A stretch of 64,000 bases of DNA, taken from the NCBI RefSeq assembly GCF_041734645.1, contig NZ_CP162010.1, positions 372,001-436,000 of the forward strand, written 5' to 3'. A program made the translations under genes and the position numbers. Source of the stretch: Rodentibacter sp901420285 (GTDB lineage Bacteria; Pseudomonadota; Gammaproteobacteria; Enterobacterales; Pasteurellaceae). Below, one piece after another: positions 17,762-27,342 of this stretch (the first letter of the stretch is position 1; each line of letters begins with the position of its first letter). The notes beneath the pieces were generated by a model that was not told the origin of the DNA, ran no database searches, and worked only from the letters and a program-made list of their open reading frames with translations.

Positions 17762-19704
17762 TTGCTGAGCTCGGAAATTATGCATTGGCGTTAAGTTTGG
17801 CTGTGTCTTTAATGCTCGCCATTTTCCCATTATGGGGCGCGGAAAAAGGTAATTTGCAACTCATGGCCTTGGCGCGCCCGATGACCTATGGCTTATTTGC
17901 CAGTCTTACTATTGCATTCGTCGCTTTATTTTATTTATTTGCGGTGAATGATTTCAGCGTGCAGTATGTAGTGAATAACTCCAACAGCACTTTACCGATC
18001 TATTATCGTTTATCCGCCGTTTGGGGCTCACACGAAGGTTCTCTTTTACTGTGGATTTGGTTATTAACGCTTTGGTCGGCCGCGGTTGCCTTATTGAGTA
18101 AACACTTACCGCAAGAAGCAGTAGCGCGTGTGCTTGGCATTATGGGCATCATCAGCGTGGGGTTTGTGCTGTTCGTATTATTCACATCAAATCCGTTCAC
18201 ACGAACTTTCCCAGATTTTCCGGTAGACGGTAAAGAACTTAATCCGATGTTGCAAGATGTTGGTTTAATTTTTCATCCGCCGCTGCTTTATATGGGTTAT
18301 GTTGGCTTTTCCGTGGCGTTCGCCTTCGCCATCGCTTCATTGATGACCGGCAAACTAGATTCCGCTTGGGCGCGTTGGTCACGCCCCTGGACGCTTGCTG
18401 CTTGGGTATTTTTAACTCTTGGTATCGTGCTCGGTTCTTGGTGGGCGTATTACGAACTGGGTTGGGGCGGTTGGTGGTTCTGGGATCCGGTAGAAAACTC
18501 CTCATTTATGCCTTGGCTTGCGGGTACCGCATTGATTCATTCGCTTTCCGTAACCGAAAAACGTGGTTCATTCAAAGCTTGGACGGTTTTGCTGGCAATT
18601 CTCGCCTTTTCCCTCTGTTTGCTTGGTACTTTCTTAGTCCGTTCTGGCATTCTGGTTTCTGTTCACGCATTCGCTTCCGATCCGACCCGCGGCCTGTATA
18701 TTTTGGCATATCTCGTAGTGGTGATCGGCGGGTCACTGGCACTTTATGCTTACAAAGGCAGTCAAATCCGTTCGCGCGATAATGCAGAACGTTATTCGCG
18801 TGAAAGTATGCTGTTATTAAATAATATCCTATTAATGACTGCACTTTGCGTGGTGTTCTTAGGAACTTTACTGCCGTTAGTGCATAAACAGCTAGGTTTA
18901 GGATCGATTTCTATCGGTGCACCGTTCTTCGATCAAATGTTCTTAATTATTATGACGCCGTTTGCCTTATTGCTCGGCATCGGGCCACTAGTGAAATGGC
19001 GCCGCGACCAATTCTCCGCTATTCGTACGCCGGTAATTGCAAGTCTTGTCGTGACAGCGATTGCAGGTTTTGCTTTACCTTATTTCTTGCAAGATAAAAT
19101 AGTCGTGAGTGCGGTGCTTGGTAGCATGATGACCGCGATTATTGTTTTATTAGCATTTTACGAATTGCAACAGCGTGCTACGCATCGAGAATCATTTTTC
19201 GCGGGCCTGCGCAAACTTTCCCGTTCTCACTGGGGCATGATGTTGGCGCACTTAGGTGTCGCGATGACTGTGTGGGGGATTGCTTTCAGCCAAAACTTCA
19301 GCGTTGAACGCGATGTGCGTATGGCGGTGGGCGACAGTGTGCAAATTGGCCGCTACGATTTCAAATTCGCTGGCGTAAGTGATGCCAACGGTCCAAACTA
19401 CATCGGCGGTAAAGCGCAAATTGATATTACGAAAGACGGTAAGCCGGAAGCGACTTTATTCGCCGAAAAACGTTTCTACACCGTAAGTCGTATGTCGATG
19501 ACCGAAGCTGCGATTGACGGTGGTTTAACGCGCGATCTTTATGTAGCGCTCGGCGAAAAACTTGACGATGATTCTTGGGCGCTGCGCTTATATTACAAAC
19601 CGTTTATTCGTTGGATTTGGCTTGGTGGCCTGTTTATGGCGTTAGGCGGCTTGCTATGTATGTTTGATCGACGTTATCGATTTAATGCTTTGTTGAAAAA
19701 ATAG
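17758..19704 (+). CDS. ccmF: Cytochrome c haem lyase subunit CcmF
   Basis: Large inner-membrane haem lyase component, 648 residues with about 15 transmembrane helices. The WWD motif GGWWFWDPVENSSFMPW is near residue 235, and the conserved histidine regions (SHEGSLLLW, IHSLSVTEKRG) are present. The length equals E. coli CcmF rather than the shorter NrfE. It is the only CcmF/NrfE-type protein in the window. A dialect repeat word is at 18526-18534, read as T-A-L. Confidence 0.95.
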   Translation: MIAELGNYALALSLAVSLMLAIFPLWGAEKGNLQLMALARPMTYGLFASLTIAFVALFYLFAVNDFSVQYVVNNSNSTLPIYYRLSAVWGSHEGSLLLWIWLLTLWSAAVALLSKHLPQEAVARVLGIMGIISVGFVLFVLFTSNPFTRTFPDFPVDGKELNPMLQDVGLIFHPPLLYMGYVGFSVAFAFAIASLMTGKLDSAWARWSRPWTLAAWVFLTLGIVLGSWWAYYELGWGGWWFWDPVENSSFMPWLAGTALIHSLSVTEKRGSFKAWTVLLAILAFSLCLLGTFLVRSGILVSVHAFASDPTRGLYILAYLVVVIGGSLALYAYKGSQIRSRDNAERYSRESMLLLNNILLMTALCVVFLGTLLPLVHKQLGLGSISIGAPFFDQMFLIIMTPFALLLGIGPLVKWRRDQFSAIRTPVIASLVVTAIAGFALPYFLQDKIVVSAVLGSMMTAIIVLLAFYELQQRATHRESFFAGLRKLSRSHWGMMLAHLGVAMTVWGIAFSQNFSVERDVRMAVGDSVQIGRYDFKFAGVSDANGPNYIGGKAQIDITKDGKPEATLFAEKRFYTVSRMSMTEAAIDGGLTRDLYVALGEKLDDDSWALRLYYKPFIRWIWLGGLFMALGGLLCMFDRRYRFNALLKK

Positions 19705-19779
19705 TTTGCTTCCCCGGGAAAACGCTTTTTCCACAGTTTATTCAGAAGCAGATATCATCAAGGCGGTAGAACGGGGCTT

Positions 19780-19788
19780 CAATGCGGT
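19780..19788 (+). repeat. Lone CAATGCGGT word in the ccmF-dsbE gap
   Basis: Single copy extending as CTTCAATGCGGTGCTG, with no inverted partner nearby. It is the only recognisable element in the 183-base spacer. Confidence 0.7.
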
Positions 19789-19887
19789 GCTGATTTGTGT
19801 GCTCGTTGATATCCTTGTTTAGCGCCTTTGATCTTTTCCATGAATGGAAGGAACAAAGAATAATCTCTTTGTAAAGTACGGTAAAAA

Positions 19888-20436
19888 ATGAAAAAAAAAT
19901 TACTCATTCCTCTTATTCTCTTTTTAGCGATAGTGATTGCTTTTTTAGTGCAGCTTAATCGCAATGCGCAAGGCGAAGACATTAAAGCTTTGGAATCCGC
20001 CTTAGTCGGCAAACCAGTGCCCTCAAAAACATTGACGGATTTGTTTGAAAATAAAACCTACGGTAACGAATTGTTCCGACAAGGCAAACCGATTTTACTC
20101 AATATATGGGCCACTTGGTGCCCGACTTGCTATGCAGAGCACCAATATTTGAACAAACTCGCCAAAGACGGCATAACCATCGTGGGCGTAGATTACAAAG
20201 ACGAAACACCGAAAGCGATTAAATGGTTAAAAGACTTGGGTAATCCGTACCAAGCGGTATTGAAAGATGAAAAAGGCGCGTTCGGCTTGGATTTAGGCGT
20301 GTACGGCGCACCGGAAACTTTTATCGTCGATGGCAAAGGTGTAATTCATTATCGTTATGCCGGTGATGTAAACGAAAAAGTGTGGACGCAAACCTTAAAA
20401 CCGATTTATGACGAACTCACGGAGCGGGCACAATGA
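19888..20436 (+). CDS. dsbE: Thiol:disulfide interchange protein CcmG/DsbE
   Basis: Periplasmic membrane-anchored thioredoxin-fold reductant for apocytochrome c, 182 residues. It has an N-terminal anchor, active site WCPTC near residue 75 and the cis-proline region GAPETF. It is separated from ccmF by a 183-base gap holding one lone repeat word (19780-19788), and overlaps ccmH by four bases. Confidence 0.94.
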   Translation: MKKKLLIPLILFLAIVIAFLVQLNRNAQGEDIKALESALVGKPVPSKTLTDLFENKTYGNELFRQGKPILLNIWATWCPTCYAEHQYLNKLAKDGITIVGVDYKDETPKAIKWLKDLGNPYQAVLKDEKGAFGLDLGVYGAPETFIVDGKGVIHYRYAGDVNEKVWTQTLKPIYDELTERAQ

Positions 20437-20897
20437 AAAAATTAACGGTTTTTTTTATGATGCTTTTGTTTAGCGTCACGACATTTTCCGCGATCGATGC
20501 ATTGAATTTTGATTCTGCACAGCAAGAGCACGATTATCACCAGCTCACCCAATCTCTGCGTTGCCCACAATGTCAAAACAACAATATCGCAGATTCGAAT
20601 GCGACTATTGCCGTAGATATGCGCGGAAAAGTGTTTGAATTATTGCAAGAAGGCAAATCGAAAAATGATGTGGTGGATTATATGGTGGCGCGTTACGGCA
20701 ATTTTGTAACTTATGATCCGCCTATGACCGCAAGCACTTTAATTTTATGGATTGCACCGTTGTTATTTGTATTGTTTGGCGTAGTGGTATTGTTAAAACG
20801 CAAACCAAAAATCAAAAGCGCGCTTAAATCTCAGGAAATTTTAACCGACGAAGATAATGTGCGTTTGGCGGAATTGCTCAATCGAAAGGATAATTAG
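20433..20897 (+). CDS. ccmH: Cytochrome c-type biogenesis protein CcmH (thioredox subunit)
   Basis: A 154-residue protein with a signal peptide, the LRCPQCQ redox motif near residue 45 and a C-terminal transmembrane helix. It corresponds to the N-terminal half of E. coli CcmH. The C-terminal TPR half is encoded separately by the next gene, the arrangement common outside enterics. Confidence 0.94.
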   Translation: MKKLTVFFMMLLFSVTTFSAIDALNFDSAQQEHDYHQLTQSLRCPQCQNNNIADSNATIAVDMRGKVFELLQEGKSKNDVVDYMVARYGNFVTYDPPMTASTLILWIAPLLFVLFGVVVLLKRKPKIKSALKSQEILTDEDNVRLAELLNRKDN

Positions 20898-21818
20898 ATG
20901 AATTTTGTATTAAGTTTAGCGGCGATAACTTTATTGATCGCATTAATTTGTTTTTATCCTTTGTTATCCCGATTTAAACAGAAAGACGAACAAAAACGCG
21001 ATGATTTGAATAAGGCGCTGTATTTTTCGCGTTTACAGGAAATAGAACAAGACGATGCGCAAGGTTTAGTGGAAAACGTTGTGCAGCTTAAACAAGAGTT
21101 ACAAAAAACTTTGTTGGACGATGTACCGAGCGAAAGCCCCTCCAATGCGGTGCCGGATCGTAAGTCCTACGGCAAAATTTGGTTCGTTTCCGGCCTGTTA
21201 GCCTTGGGTATTATTGCCGGCTCGTCTTATTTTATGGTGGGCGCTTGGCAAGCGGAATCTATGTTGGAACAAACGTACGCAAAATTGCCGTATTTTTACG
21301 ATCGAATGAAAGAGGAAGACACAGCTCCGTTAAGTGATGCAGAAATGCAGCAATTTTCCACTGCGCTTCGAATTGATTTACAAAAAAATCCGAACGACGC
21401 GAAAAAGTGGTGGTTGCTCGGTCAAATCGGGATGAATTTAGGCGATGCCCGCTTAGCGTTTGATAGCTATCAAAAAGCCAATAAGCTCGATCCCGATAAT
21501 CTGCAATATAAATTGGGCTATGCACGCGTATTAATGTTCTCCGACGACGCGACTGATAAACTCAAAGGCGGTGATTTATTGCGCGATGTAATTCGTCAAG
21601 ATCATACCAATCTGGAAGCTTTGAGTTTGCTCGCATTTCGTTATTTTGAAACGGAAGACTATAAAATGGCAGCGGTGACATGGGCAATGATGTTGCGTTT
21701 AATGCCGAAGGACGATGAACGCGTACCGCTTATCGAAAAAAGTATTCGTGCAGCGCGCGATGCATTGGATGTGCAAGAAAAAGAGAAAACGAGAAGCATC
21801 ACGCCTAAGCAAAATTAG
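20898..21818 (+). CDS. ccmI: Cytochrome c-type biogenesis TPR protein CcmI
   Basis: A 306-residue apocytochrome-binding chaperone. It has two N-terminal transmembrane helices (about 3-22 and 92-112) around a cytoplasmic loop, then a periplasmic TPR domain (about 150-290). Its ATG directly follows the ccmH stop. A dialect repeat word at 21143-21151 is read as S-N-A-V-P. Confidence 0.9.
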   Translation: MNFVLSLAAITLLIALICFYPLLSRFKQKDEQKRDDLNKALYFSRLQEIEQDDAQGLVENVVQLKQELQKTLLDDVPSESPSNAVPDRKSYGKIWFVSGLLALGIIAGSSYFMVGAWQAESMLEQTYAKLPYFYDRMKEEDTAPLSDAEMQQFSTALRIDLQKNPNDAKKWWLLGQIGMNLGDARLAFDSYQKANKLDPDNLQYKLGYARVLMFSDDATDKLKGGDLLRDVIRQDHTNLEALSLLAFRYFETEDYKMAAVTWAMMLRLMPKDDERVPLIEKSIRAARDALDVQEKEKTRSITPKQN

Positions 21819-21858
21819 CCTCCTTAAAGTGATGTTGCAACGCTGAAGTGAGTTCACA

Positions 21859-21900
21859 AAACAGCACCGCATTGAAGCGACTTTCAATGCGGTGCTGTTT
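21859..21900. repeat. Inverted pair of the AGCACCGCATTG word between ccmI and cmoB
   Basis: Perfect 18-base arms (21859-21876 and 21883-21900) have a 6-base loop. It lies between the convergent genes ccmI and cmoB. The rest of this 322-base gap holds a weaker hairpin at about 21953-21982 and the cmoB terminator. Confidence 0.88.
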
Positions 21901-22106
21901 GCCTTTGCTACATAATATCGTGCGAAAGCCTGTGAAATAATATTTTAAGATGAAAATAGCGGTCAAAATTGGCTGCTATTTTTATCAAAAAAATTCGCTC
22001 AAAGGTTTCCATTGCGCATCCGACATATCAAAGCGTTTTAAATTTATCCACATTATTAATAATAAACGCATAGAAATTTTTTAATATTCCTTTTTAAGCC
22101 AAACAA

Positions 22107-22134
22107 AAGGGAAATAGATAATGCCATTTCCCTT
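22107..22134 (-). terminator. Intrinsic terminator after cmoB
   Basis: Nine-base arms AAGGGAAAT and ATTTCCCTT lie 6 bases beyond the cmoB stop, with TTTTGTTT following on the minus strand. Confidence 0.75.
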
Positions 22135-22140
22135 AATTCG

Positions 22141-23106
22141 TTATTTATTCGCCAAAATTACCGCTCTTTTCGGCGCCGGGTAGCCTTCGACAGTTTTACT
22201 GTGATCCGTTGGATCTAAGAAATCGATAAGGCTTTCATTTTCCAGCCAATCGGTTTTGCGTTGTTCTTCGAGTGTCGTGGTTGCCACATCTACGCAGCGG
22301 ACATTGCGAAAGTTAGCTTTTTCCAGCCAATTTATGAGTGCCGCAACAGACGGAATAAAATACACATTTTTCATTTTCGCGTAGCGCTCTGCAGGCACTA
22401 AAACGGTATTGACATCGCCGTCCACCACTAAGGTTTCCAATACTAATTCTCCGCCTGTCTTCAGTTGATTTTTCAACTGGGTTAAATGATCCAAAGGCGA
22501 TTTGCGGTGATAAAGCACGCCCATGGAAAATACCGTATCAAATGCGGCAAGCGGTTGCATTTGCTCGATGCCGAGCGGAATCAAATTAGCGCGGCGATCA
22601 TTATTGAGCAGTTTGCGCACCGCCTCAAATTGACATAGAAAAAGCTCGGTCGGATCAATGCCCACTATCATTTTGGCGCCTTCACCCAGCATCCGCCACA
22701 TATGATAACCGCTGCCACAACCGACATCTAAAATAACCCGATCTTGTAGTGGCGCAAGGTGAGGTAGCACGCGATCCCATTTAAAATCGGAACGCCATTC
22801 GCAATCTACGTGAATGCCGAACAGGTGATATGGACCTTTGCGCCACGGCATGAGTTGTTTTAGATGATGGATGATGCGTTGTTGTTCCCCGTCCGACAAG
22901 GCTTCAATGCGGTGCGATTTGACACCTTCGTTGAGTTCTATGCTGTCGGCCGATAAATCGGGCAGAAGATCTACAATTTTTGACCATTTAGCGTAATCAC
23001 CGTGGGTTTGTTTTTCCCATTCTTTTAATTGAAGGGGAAGCGTTTCCAACCAATCAGATAAAGAACTTGTAGCGATTTGTTGATAAAAAGGGCGAAAATC
23101 GATCAT
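22141..23106 (-). CDS. cmoB: tRNA U34 carboxymethyltransferase CmoB
   Basis: Transfers a carboxymethyl group from carboxy-SAM to 5-hydroxyuridine at the wobble position of tRNA, giving cmo5U. It has 321 residues, the normal length. The Rossmann motif VILDVGCGSGYHMWRM is near residue 122, and the family segment FSMGVLYHRKSPLDHL near 197. No cmoA is next to it. It overlaps the upstream putP by four bases. A dialect repeat word at 22905-22913 is read as H-R-I-E. Confidence 0.94.
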   Translation of the reverse strand: MIDFRPFYQQIATSSLSDWLETLPLQLKEWEKQTHGDYAKWSKIVDLLPDLSADSIELNEGVKSHRIEALSDGEQQRIIHHLKQLMPWRKGPYHLFGIHVDCEWRSDFKWDRVLPHLAPLQDRVILDVGCGSGYHMWRMLGEGAKMIVGIDPTELFLCQFEAVRKLLNNDRRANLIPLGIEQMQPLAAFDTVFSMGVLYHRKSPLDHLTQLKNQLKTGGELVLETLVVDGDVNTVLVPAERYAKMKNVYFIPSVAALINWLEKANFRNVRCVDVATTTLEEQRKTDWLENESLIDFLDPTDHSKTVEGYPAPKRAVILANK

Positions 23107-24617
23107 TTTGCCTCCTTATAGGTTTTTTCTGCTTTGTTAAACAGTTCTAATACATCTTGTTTTGGTTTGCCGGAAATGAGTGAAACGATGACAATGGCCG
23201 CGCTTGCGAGTACAAATCCGGGAATCATTTCATATACTTTAAACCAATCGCTGTCGCTTGGAAGTATTGCTTTCCACGAGAACACCGTAATCGCGCCGAC
23301 TAACATTCCTACCATAGCGCCGGCTGCATTCATGCGTTTCCAAAACAACGAGAATAGTACGACGGGGCCGAATGCGCTGCCGAAACCGGCCCAGGCGAAC
23401 TCCACGAGTTTTAATACCTTGCTGTTTTCATCTCGCGCAATCCAGATGGCAAGCGCTGCAATGACCAGCACCATAGTACGCCCCAGCCAAACCAGCTCTT
23501 TTTCGGAGGCCTGAGGTCGAATGAAACCTTTGTAGAAATCTTCCGTAATGGAGCTCGATGAAATCAATAATTGCGCGCTTAAGGTGCTCATTACGGCGGC
23601 TAGAATAGCGGATAACAGAATACCGGCAATCCATGGGTTAAATAATAATTTTGCCAGTTCGATAAATACTTGTTCAGGTTCACGATTTACCGTGTCGGCA
23701 AGTTGTGGATTGGCGAAGAAATAAGGAATGGCAAAGAAACCAATGCCAATGGCGCCGCCAAGGCAAAGTGCCATCCAACTCATGCTGATGCGACGTGCTT
23801 TAACCAATGATTTCACCGAATAGGCCGCCATAAAACGCGTCAAAATATGTGGTTGCCCGAAATATCCCAATCCCCAAGCAGCTAGGCTCAACAAGCCCAA
23901 TGGTGTAGCGGAGGAAAATAAATCGGTGAAGTTTTTGTGCGCAGCCATTTCCGCTTGTTCTAATACGGTGGAAAATTGGGTGGTATCGCTGATACTTAGT
24001 AATACGAAAATAGGGGTGAGAATTAAGGCAAAGATCATAAGTGTGGCCTGAATGGTATCGGTCCAACTTACGGCTAAGAAACCGCCTATAAAGGTGTAGG
24101 CCACGGTTGCCGCGGCACCATACCAAAGCGCGGTTGAATATCCTACTAAAAATAAATTTTGGAACAGTTTCGCGCCCGCCACCACGCCGGAAGCGCAATA
24201 AACGGTAAAAAAGACCAAAATAATCGCTGCCGAAATCAGTTTTAGGAATTTATGTGAGGCACCAAAACGATTGTGAAAATATTCCGGTAGTGTGAGGGCG
24301 TTATTGTTAAGCTCGGTATAAACGCGTAAACGTCCGGCAACTAATAGCCAGTTAAAATAGGCGCCGAGCACTAAGCCGATGGCAATCCAACCTTCAACTA
24401 AGCCCGATAAATAAACTGCACCGGGTAAGCCCATCAGCAACCAACCTGACATATCCGATGCCCCCGCCGACATTGCTGTAACAAAGCTACCTAAACGGCG
24501 ACCGCCTAAAATGTAATCCGATAAATTGTTCGTATAATAATAAGCCAGTAGGCCGATAAGCAGCATACCGAAAATATAAATCGTGAATGTAATCAGCGTC
24601 GGGTCAAAACCAAGCAT
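23103..24617 (-). CDS. putP: Sodium/proline symporter PutP
   Basis: Sodium:solute symporter family transporter, about 504 residues with 12-13 transmembrane segments. The family signature region around GAVYLSGLVEGWIAIG and the AAVMSTLSAQLLISSS segment are present. The start is placed at the ATG at 24617 (MLGFDP), preceded by GGGGC. It overlaps cmoB, an odd partnership of transporter and tRNA enzyme that probably reflects co-transcription only. Confidence 0.92.
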   Translation of the reverse strand: MLGFDPTLITFTIYIFGMLLIGLLAYYYTNNLSDYILGGRRLGSFVTAMSAGASDMSGWLLMGLPGAVYLSGLVEGWIAIGLVLGAYFNWLLVAGRLRVYTELNNNALTLPEYFHNRFGASHKFLKLISAAIILVFFTVYCASGVVAGAKLFQNLFLVGYSTALWYGAAATVAYTFIGGFLAVSWTDTIQATLMIFALILTPIFVLLSISDTTQFSTVLEQAEMAAHKNFTDLFSSATPLGLLSLAAWGLGYFGQPHILTRFMAAYSVKSLVKARRISMSWMALCLGGAIGIGFFAIPYFFANPQLADTVNREPEQVFIELAKLLFNPWIAGILLSAILAAVMSTLSAQLLISSSSITEDFYKGFIRPQASEKELVWLGRTMVLVIAALAIWIARDENSKVLKLVEFAWAGFGSAFGPVVLFSLFWKRMNAAGAMVGMLVGAITVFSWKAILPSDSDWFKVYEMIPGFVLASAAIVIVSLISGKPKQDVLELFNKAEKTYKEAK

Positions 24618-24718
24618 TAATAGCCCCAAGAAATATGTCGGAAATTTGAGAAAGCTCGCATTTTACCTTATTTAGGACTATCATTCCACGCGTTAAAACA
24701 ATATTTAGAGACGATAAA

Positions 24719-26194
24719 ATGGATGCTGTTGAGTTATTAATGAACGTTACACCCAATGAAACGCGTATTGCATTGATGGAGTCGGGCGTATTAAAAGAAG
24801 TACATATTGAGCGCCAAGCCAAGCGGGGTATCGTGGGGAATATTTATAAAGGCCGGGTAACGCGCGTATTGCCCGGTATGCAATCTGCTTTTGTTGATAT
24901 CGGATTGGAAAAGGCCGCATTTTTGCATGCTTCCGATATTGTGTCGCACACCGAATGCGTAGATGAAAGCGAACAAAAACAGTTCAAAGTAAAAAGTATT
25001 TCCGAATTAGTCCGCGAGGGGCAGGACATTGTTGTGCAAGTGGTAAAAGATCCCCTCGGCACTAAGGGCGCGCGTTTAACTACGGATATTACGTTGCCGT
25101 CTCGCTATTTGGTATTTATGCCGGAGAATAGTCACGTGGGCGTATCCCAACGGATCGAAAGCGAAGAAGAGCGTATGCGTTTAAAAGCTTTGGTGGCGCC
25201 TTTTTGTGACGAGCTCGGCGGGTTTATTATTCGCACCGCAACGGAAGGGGCGAGCGAAGAGGAATTGCGTCAAGACGCAGAATTTTTGAAGCGTTTATGG
25301 CGCAAGGTGCTAGAGCGCAAGAGTAAATATCCGACCCGCTCTAAAATTTATGGCGAACCCGCTTTGCCACAGCGGATTTTGCGTGATTTTATCGGTACAA
25401 CATTGGAGAAAATCCGCATTGATTCCAAACTTTGTTTTTCCGAAGTGAAGGAATTTACCGACGAATTTATGCCGGAATTAAGTGACAAATTGGTACTTTA
25501 TACTGGAAATCAACCGATTTTTGACGTGTTCGGTGTGGAAAACGGAATTCAACAAGCCTTAGAACGGCGGGTAAATTTAAAATCCGGTGGTTATCTTATT
25601 ATCGAACAAACGGAAGCGATGACGACTATCGACATCAATACCGGCGCGTTTGTCGGGCATCGGGATTTGGAAGAGACGATTTTTAACACCAATATCGAGG
25701 CAACGAAAGCTATCGCTCAACAACTTCAACTCCGAAATCTCGGCGGCATTATCATCATTGATTTTATCGATATGCAACTGGAAGAGCACCGCATTCGAGT
25801 ATTGGAATCATTGCAAGATGCATTGGCTAAAGATCGCGTGAGAACCAATGTGAACGGTTTTACCCAGTTGGGCTTGGTGGAAATGACCCGTAAACGTACG
25901 CGGGAAAGTTTGGAGCATATTCTGTGCGGAGAATGCGCTGCATGCCAAGGACGTGGACGCGTAAAAACTGTGGAAACCGTGTGTTACGAAATTATGCGGG
26001 AAATTATCCGTGTATATCATTTGTTTAGCAGTGAGCAGTTCGTAGTCTATGCATCACCCTTGGTAGCAGAATATCTGATTAACGAGGAATCTCACGGATT
26101 ATTGCCGGAGGTTGAAATGTTTATTGGTAAGCGGGTACAAGTGAAAACCGAACAGTTTTATAATCAAGAACAATTTGATGTGGTGGTTATGTAA
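24719..26194 (+). CDS. rng: Ribonuclease G
   Basis: Endoribonuclease of the RNase E/G family that matures the 16S rRNA 5' end. It has 491 residues, so it lacks the long C-terminal scaffold of RNase E. The S1 domain is at about 38-120. The catalytic metal-binding aspartates are in DINTGAF and IIIDFIDM, and the zinc-link CxxC is in the CGECAAC segment near residue 405. It is transcribed divergently from putP. Confidence 0.95.
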   Translation: MDAVELLMNVTPNETRIALMESGVLKEVHIERQAKRGIVGNIYKGRVTRVLPGMQSAFVDIGLEKAAFLHASDIVSHTECVDESEQKQFKVKSISELVREGQDIVVQVVKDPLGTKGARLTTDITLPSRYLVFMPENSHVGVSQRIESEEERMRLKALVAPFCDELGGFIIRTATEGASEEELRQDAEFLKRLWRKVLERKSKYPTRSKIYGEPALPQRILRDFIGTTLEKIRIDSKLCFSEVKEFTDEFMPELSDKLVLYTGNQPIFDVFGVENGIQQALERRVNLKSGGYLIIEQTEAMTTIDINTGAFVGHRDLEETIFNTNIEATKAIAQQLQLRNLGGIIIIDFIDMQLEEHRIRVLESLQDALAKDRVRTNVNGFTQLGLVEMTRKRTRESLEHILCGECAACQGRGRVKTVETVCYEIMREIIRVYHLFSSEQFVVYASPLVAEYLINEESHGLLPEVEMFIGKRVQVKTEQFYNQEQFDVVVM

Positions 26195-26226
26195 TCCTTC
26201 GGTATGATGCGGTTAAGGTTCAAAAT

Positions 26227-26258
26227 AGCACCGCATTGAAAGGCTCCAATGCGGTGCT
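26227..26258. repeat. Inverted pair of the AGCACCGCATTG word between rng and nrfD
   Basis: Twelve-base arms (26227-26238 and 26247-26258) have an 8-base loop and lie 32 bases after the rng stop. The convergent nrfD has its own terminator just beyond. Confidence 0.85.
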
Positions 26259-26299
26259 GTTAGAATAATGTAAAAATGTCATCGTTATTGAAAATAAAA

Positions 26300-26348
26300 A
26301 ATCTGCACCTTAATGGGTCGGCGTAAAGGCGACTTTTAGGTGCAGATT
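26300..26348 (-). terminator. Terminator of the nrfABCD operon
   Basis: Eleven-base arms AATCTGCACCT (26300-26310) and AGGTGCAGATT (26338-26348) enclose an inner GTCG/CGAC helix. On the minus strand the stem is followed by TTTTTTATTTT. It sits 28 bases after the nrfD stop. Confidence 0.8.
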
Positions 26349-26376
26349 GTTTTTATTTATTTTTATCGTCTAACCA

Positions 26377-27342
26377 TTAGGCAATCGTTAACTGTCCTGC
26401 ATATAAAATAAAGTAACGCAAGCACAACACGCCGATTAGGTCGAAAATAGACACTAATATGATAAAGTTGCGGTTATATTTCAAGCGGTCGCTGACGAAC
26501 AGATTTGCGATTAATGGAATTAAAATACCGATAAAGAATACTCCAATCCAAAATACCGCTCCCCAGAATCCCGATAATGCATTGTGTAATGCAACGACTT
26601 TTTGTCCGCCACCGAAGTATAAACCTACGAAGAAGCACACTAATAACCCAAGCTCAGTCACCATAATCGGCACTTCAAATTTATGGATGAAGTGGGATTC
26701 GTGAGAATCGCCTTTAAGTTTGCCGGCAATTAAAATGATCAAGAAGGTTGCAGCGATACCAGACGAGGTCCCCGATGCGAGGAACAATGCAGGGAGTACA
26801 GGATTGTTTAGCATCGGATAGCTGATTAATGCGGAAAGCAAGAAACCGGTATATGCACCAAGCACGGCTGCTAATACAAAAAGCAAGACTTCTACTACAC
26901 CAACCATGCGCTCAAGCACTGGTATAACTTTTAGGGCAAAGCTAAGTTTTGGTAAAAAACGATTAATCAAAGCAGCGATTTCATTTTTGAAAATCACTAT
27001 GCCCCATGCCACTAAAAACAGCATATAAACTTGGAACAGCATTACCCCCATTGACATAACGGAGTTGAATTGATAGTTAAACATCAATTTCCAGAATGTC
27101 CAAGGACGAGCCAAGTGGAAAATTAATAGGGTTAAACCGATTAAAGTCGGGATAGATCCTAAAATGACACCAGCTCGAATAATCCAGTTTTGGTTGGGAT
27201 TTTCGAGTTTATGGCTGCGTTTGTAAGCGATAGCTAATTGTACGGCTCCGGAGGAAATACCGAGTAGAAACAAGTAGATCGCAATGGTTGAATCCCATAC
27301 GAGATTAGGTGTATGGAATGGCACTGGATAATCTAACGTCAT
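26377..27342 (-). CDS. nrfD: Nitrite reductase membrane subunit NrfD
   Basis: Polytopic quinol-oxidising subunit of the NrfABCD formate-dependent nitrite reductase, 321 residues with about eight transmembrane helices and the NrfD/PsrC fold. It passes electrons to the iron-sulfur protein NrfC. Its ATG overlaps the nrfC stop by four bases. Confidence 0.93.
   Translation of the reverse strand: MTLDYPVPFHTPNLVWDSTIAIYLFLLGISSGAVQLAIAYKRSHKLENPNQNWIIRAGVILGSIPTLIGLTLLIFHLARPWTFWKLMFNYQFNSVMSMGVMLFQVYMLFLVAWGIVIFKNEIAALINRFLPKLSFALKVIPVLERMVGVVEVLLFVLAAVLGAYTGFLLSALISYPMLNNPVLPALFLASGTSSGIAATFLIILIAGKLKGDSHESHFIHKFEVPIMVTELGLLVCFFVGLYFGGGQKVVALHNALSGFWGAVFWIGVFFIGILIPLIANLFVSDRLKYNRNFIILVSIFDLIGVLCLRYFILYAGQLTIA

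Noticed and set aside
19705..19887. Possible gene fragment in the ccmF-dsbE gap
   Set aside because: No frame gives recognisable similarity; only one dialect repeat word is identifiable.
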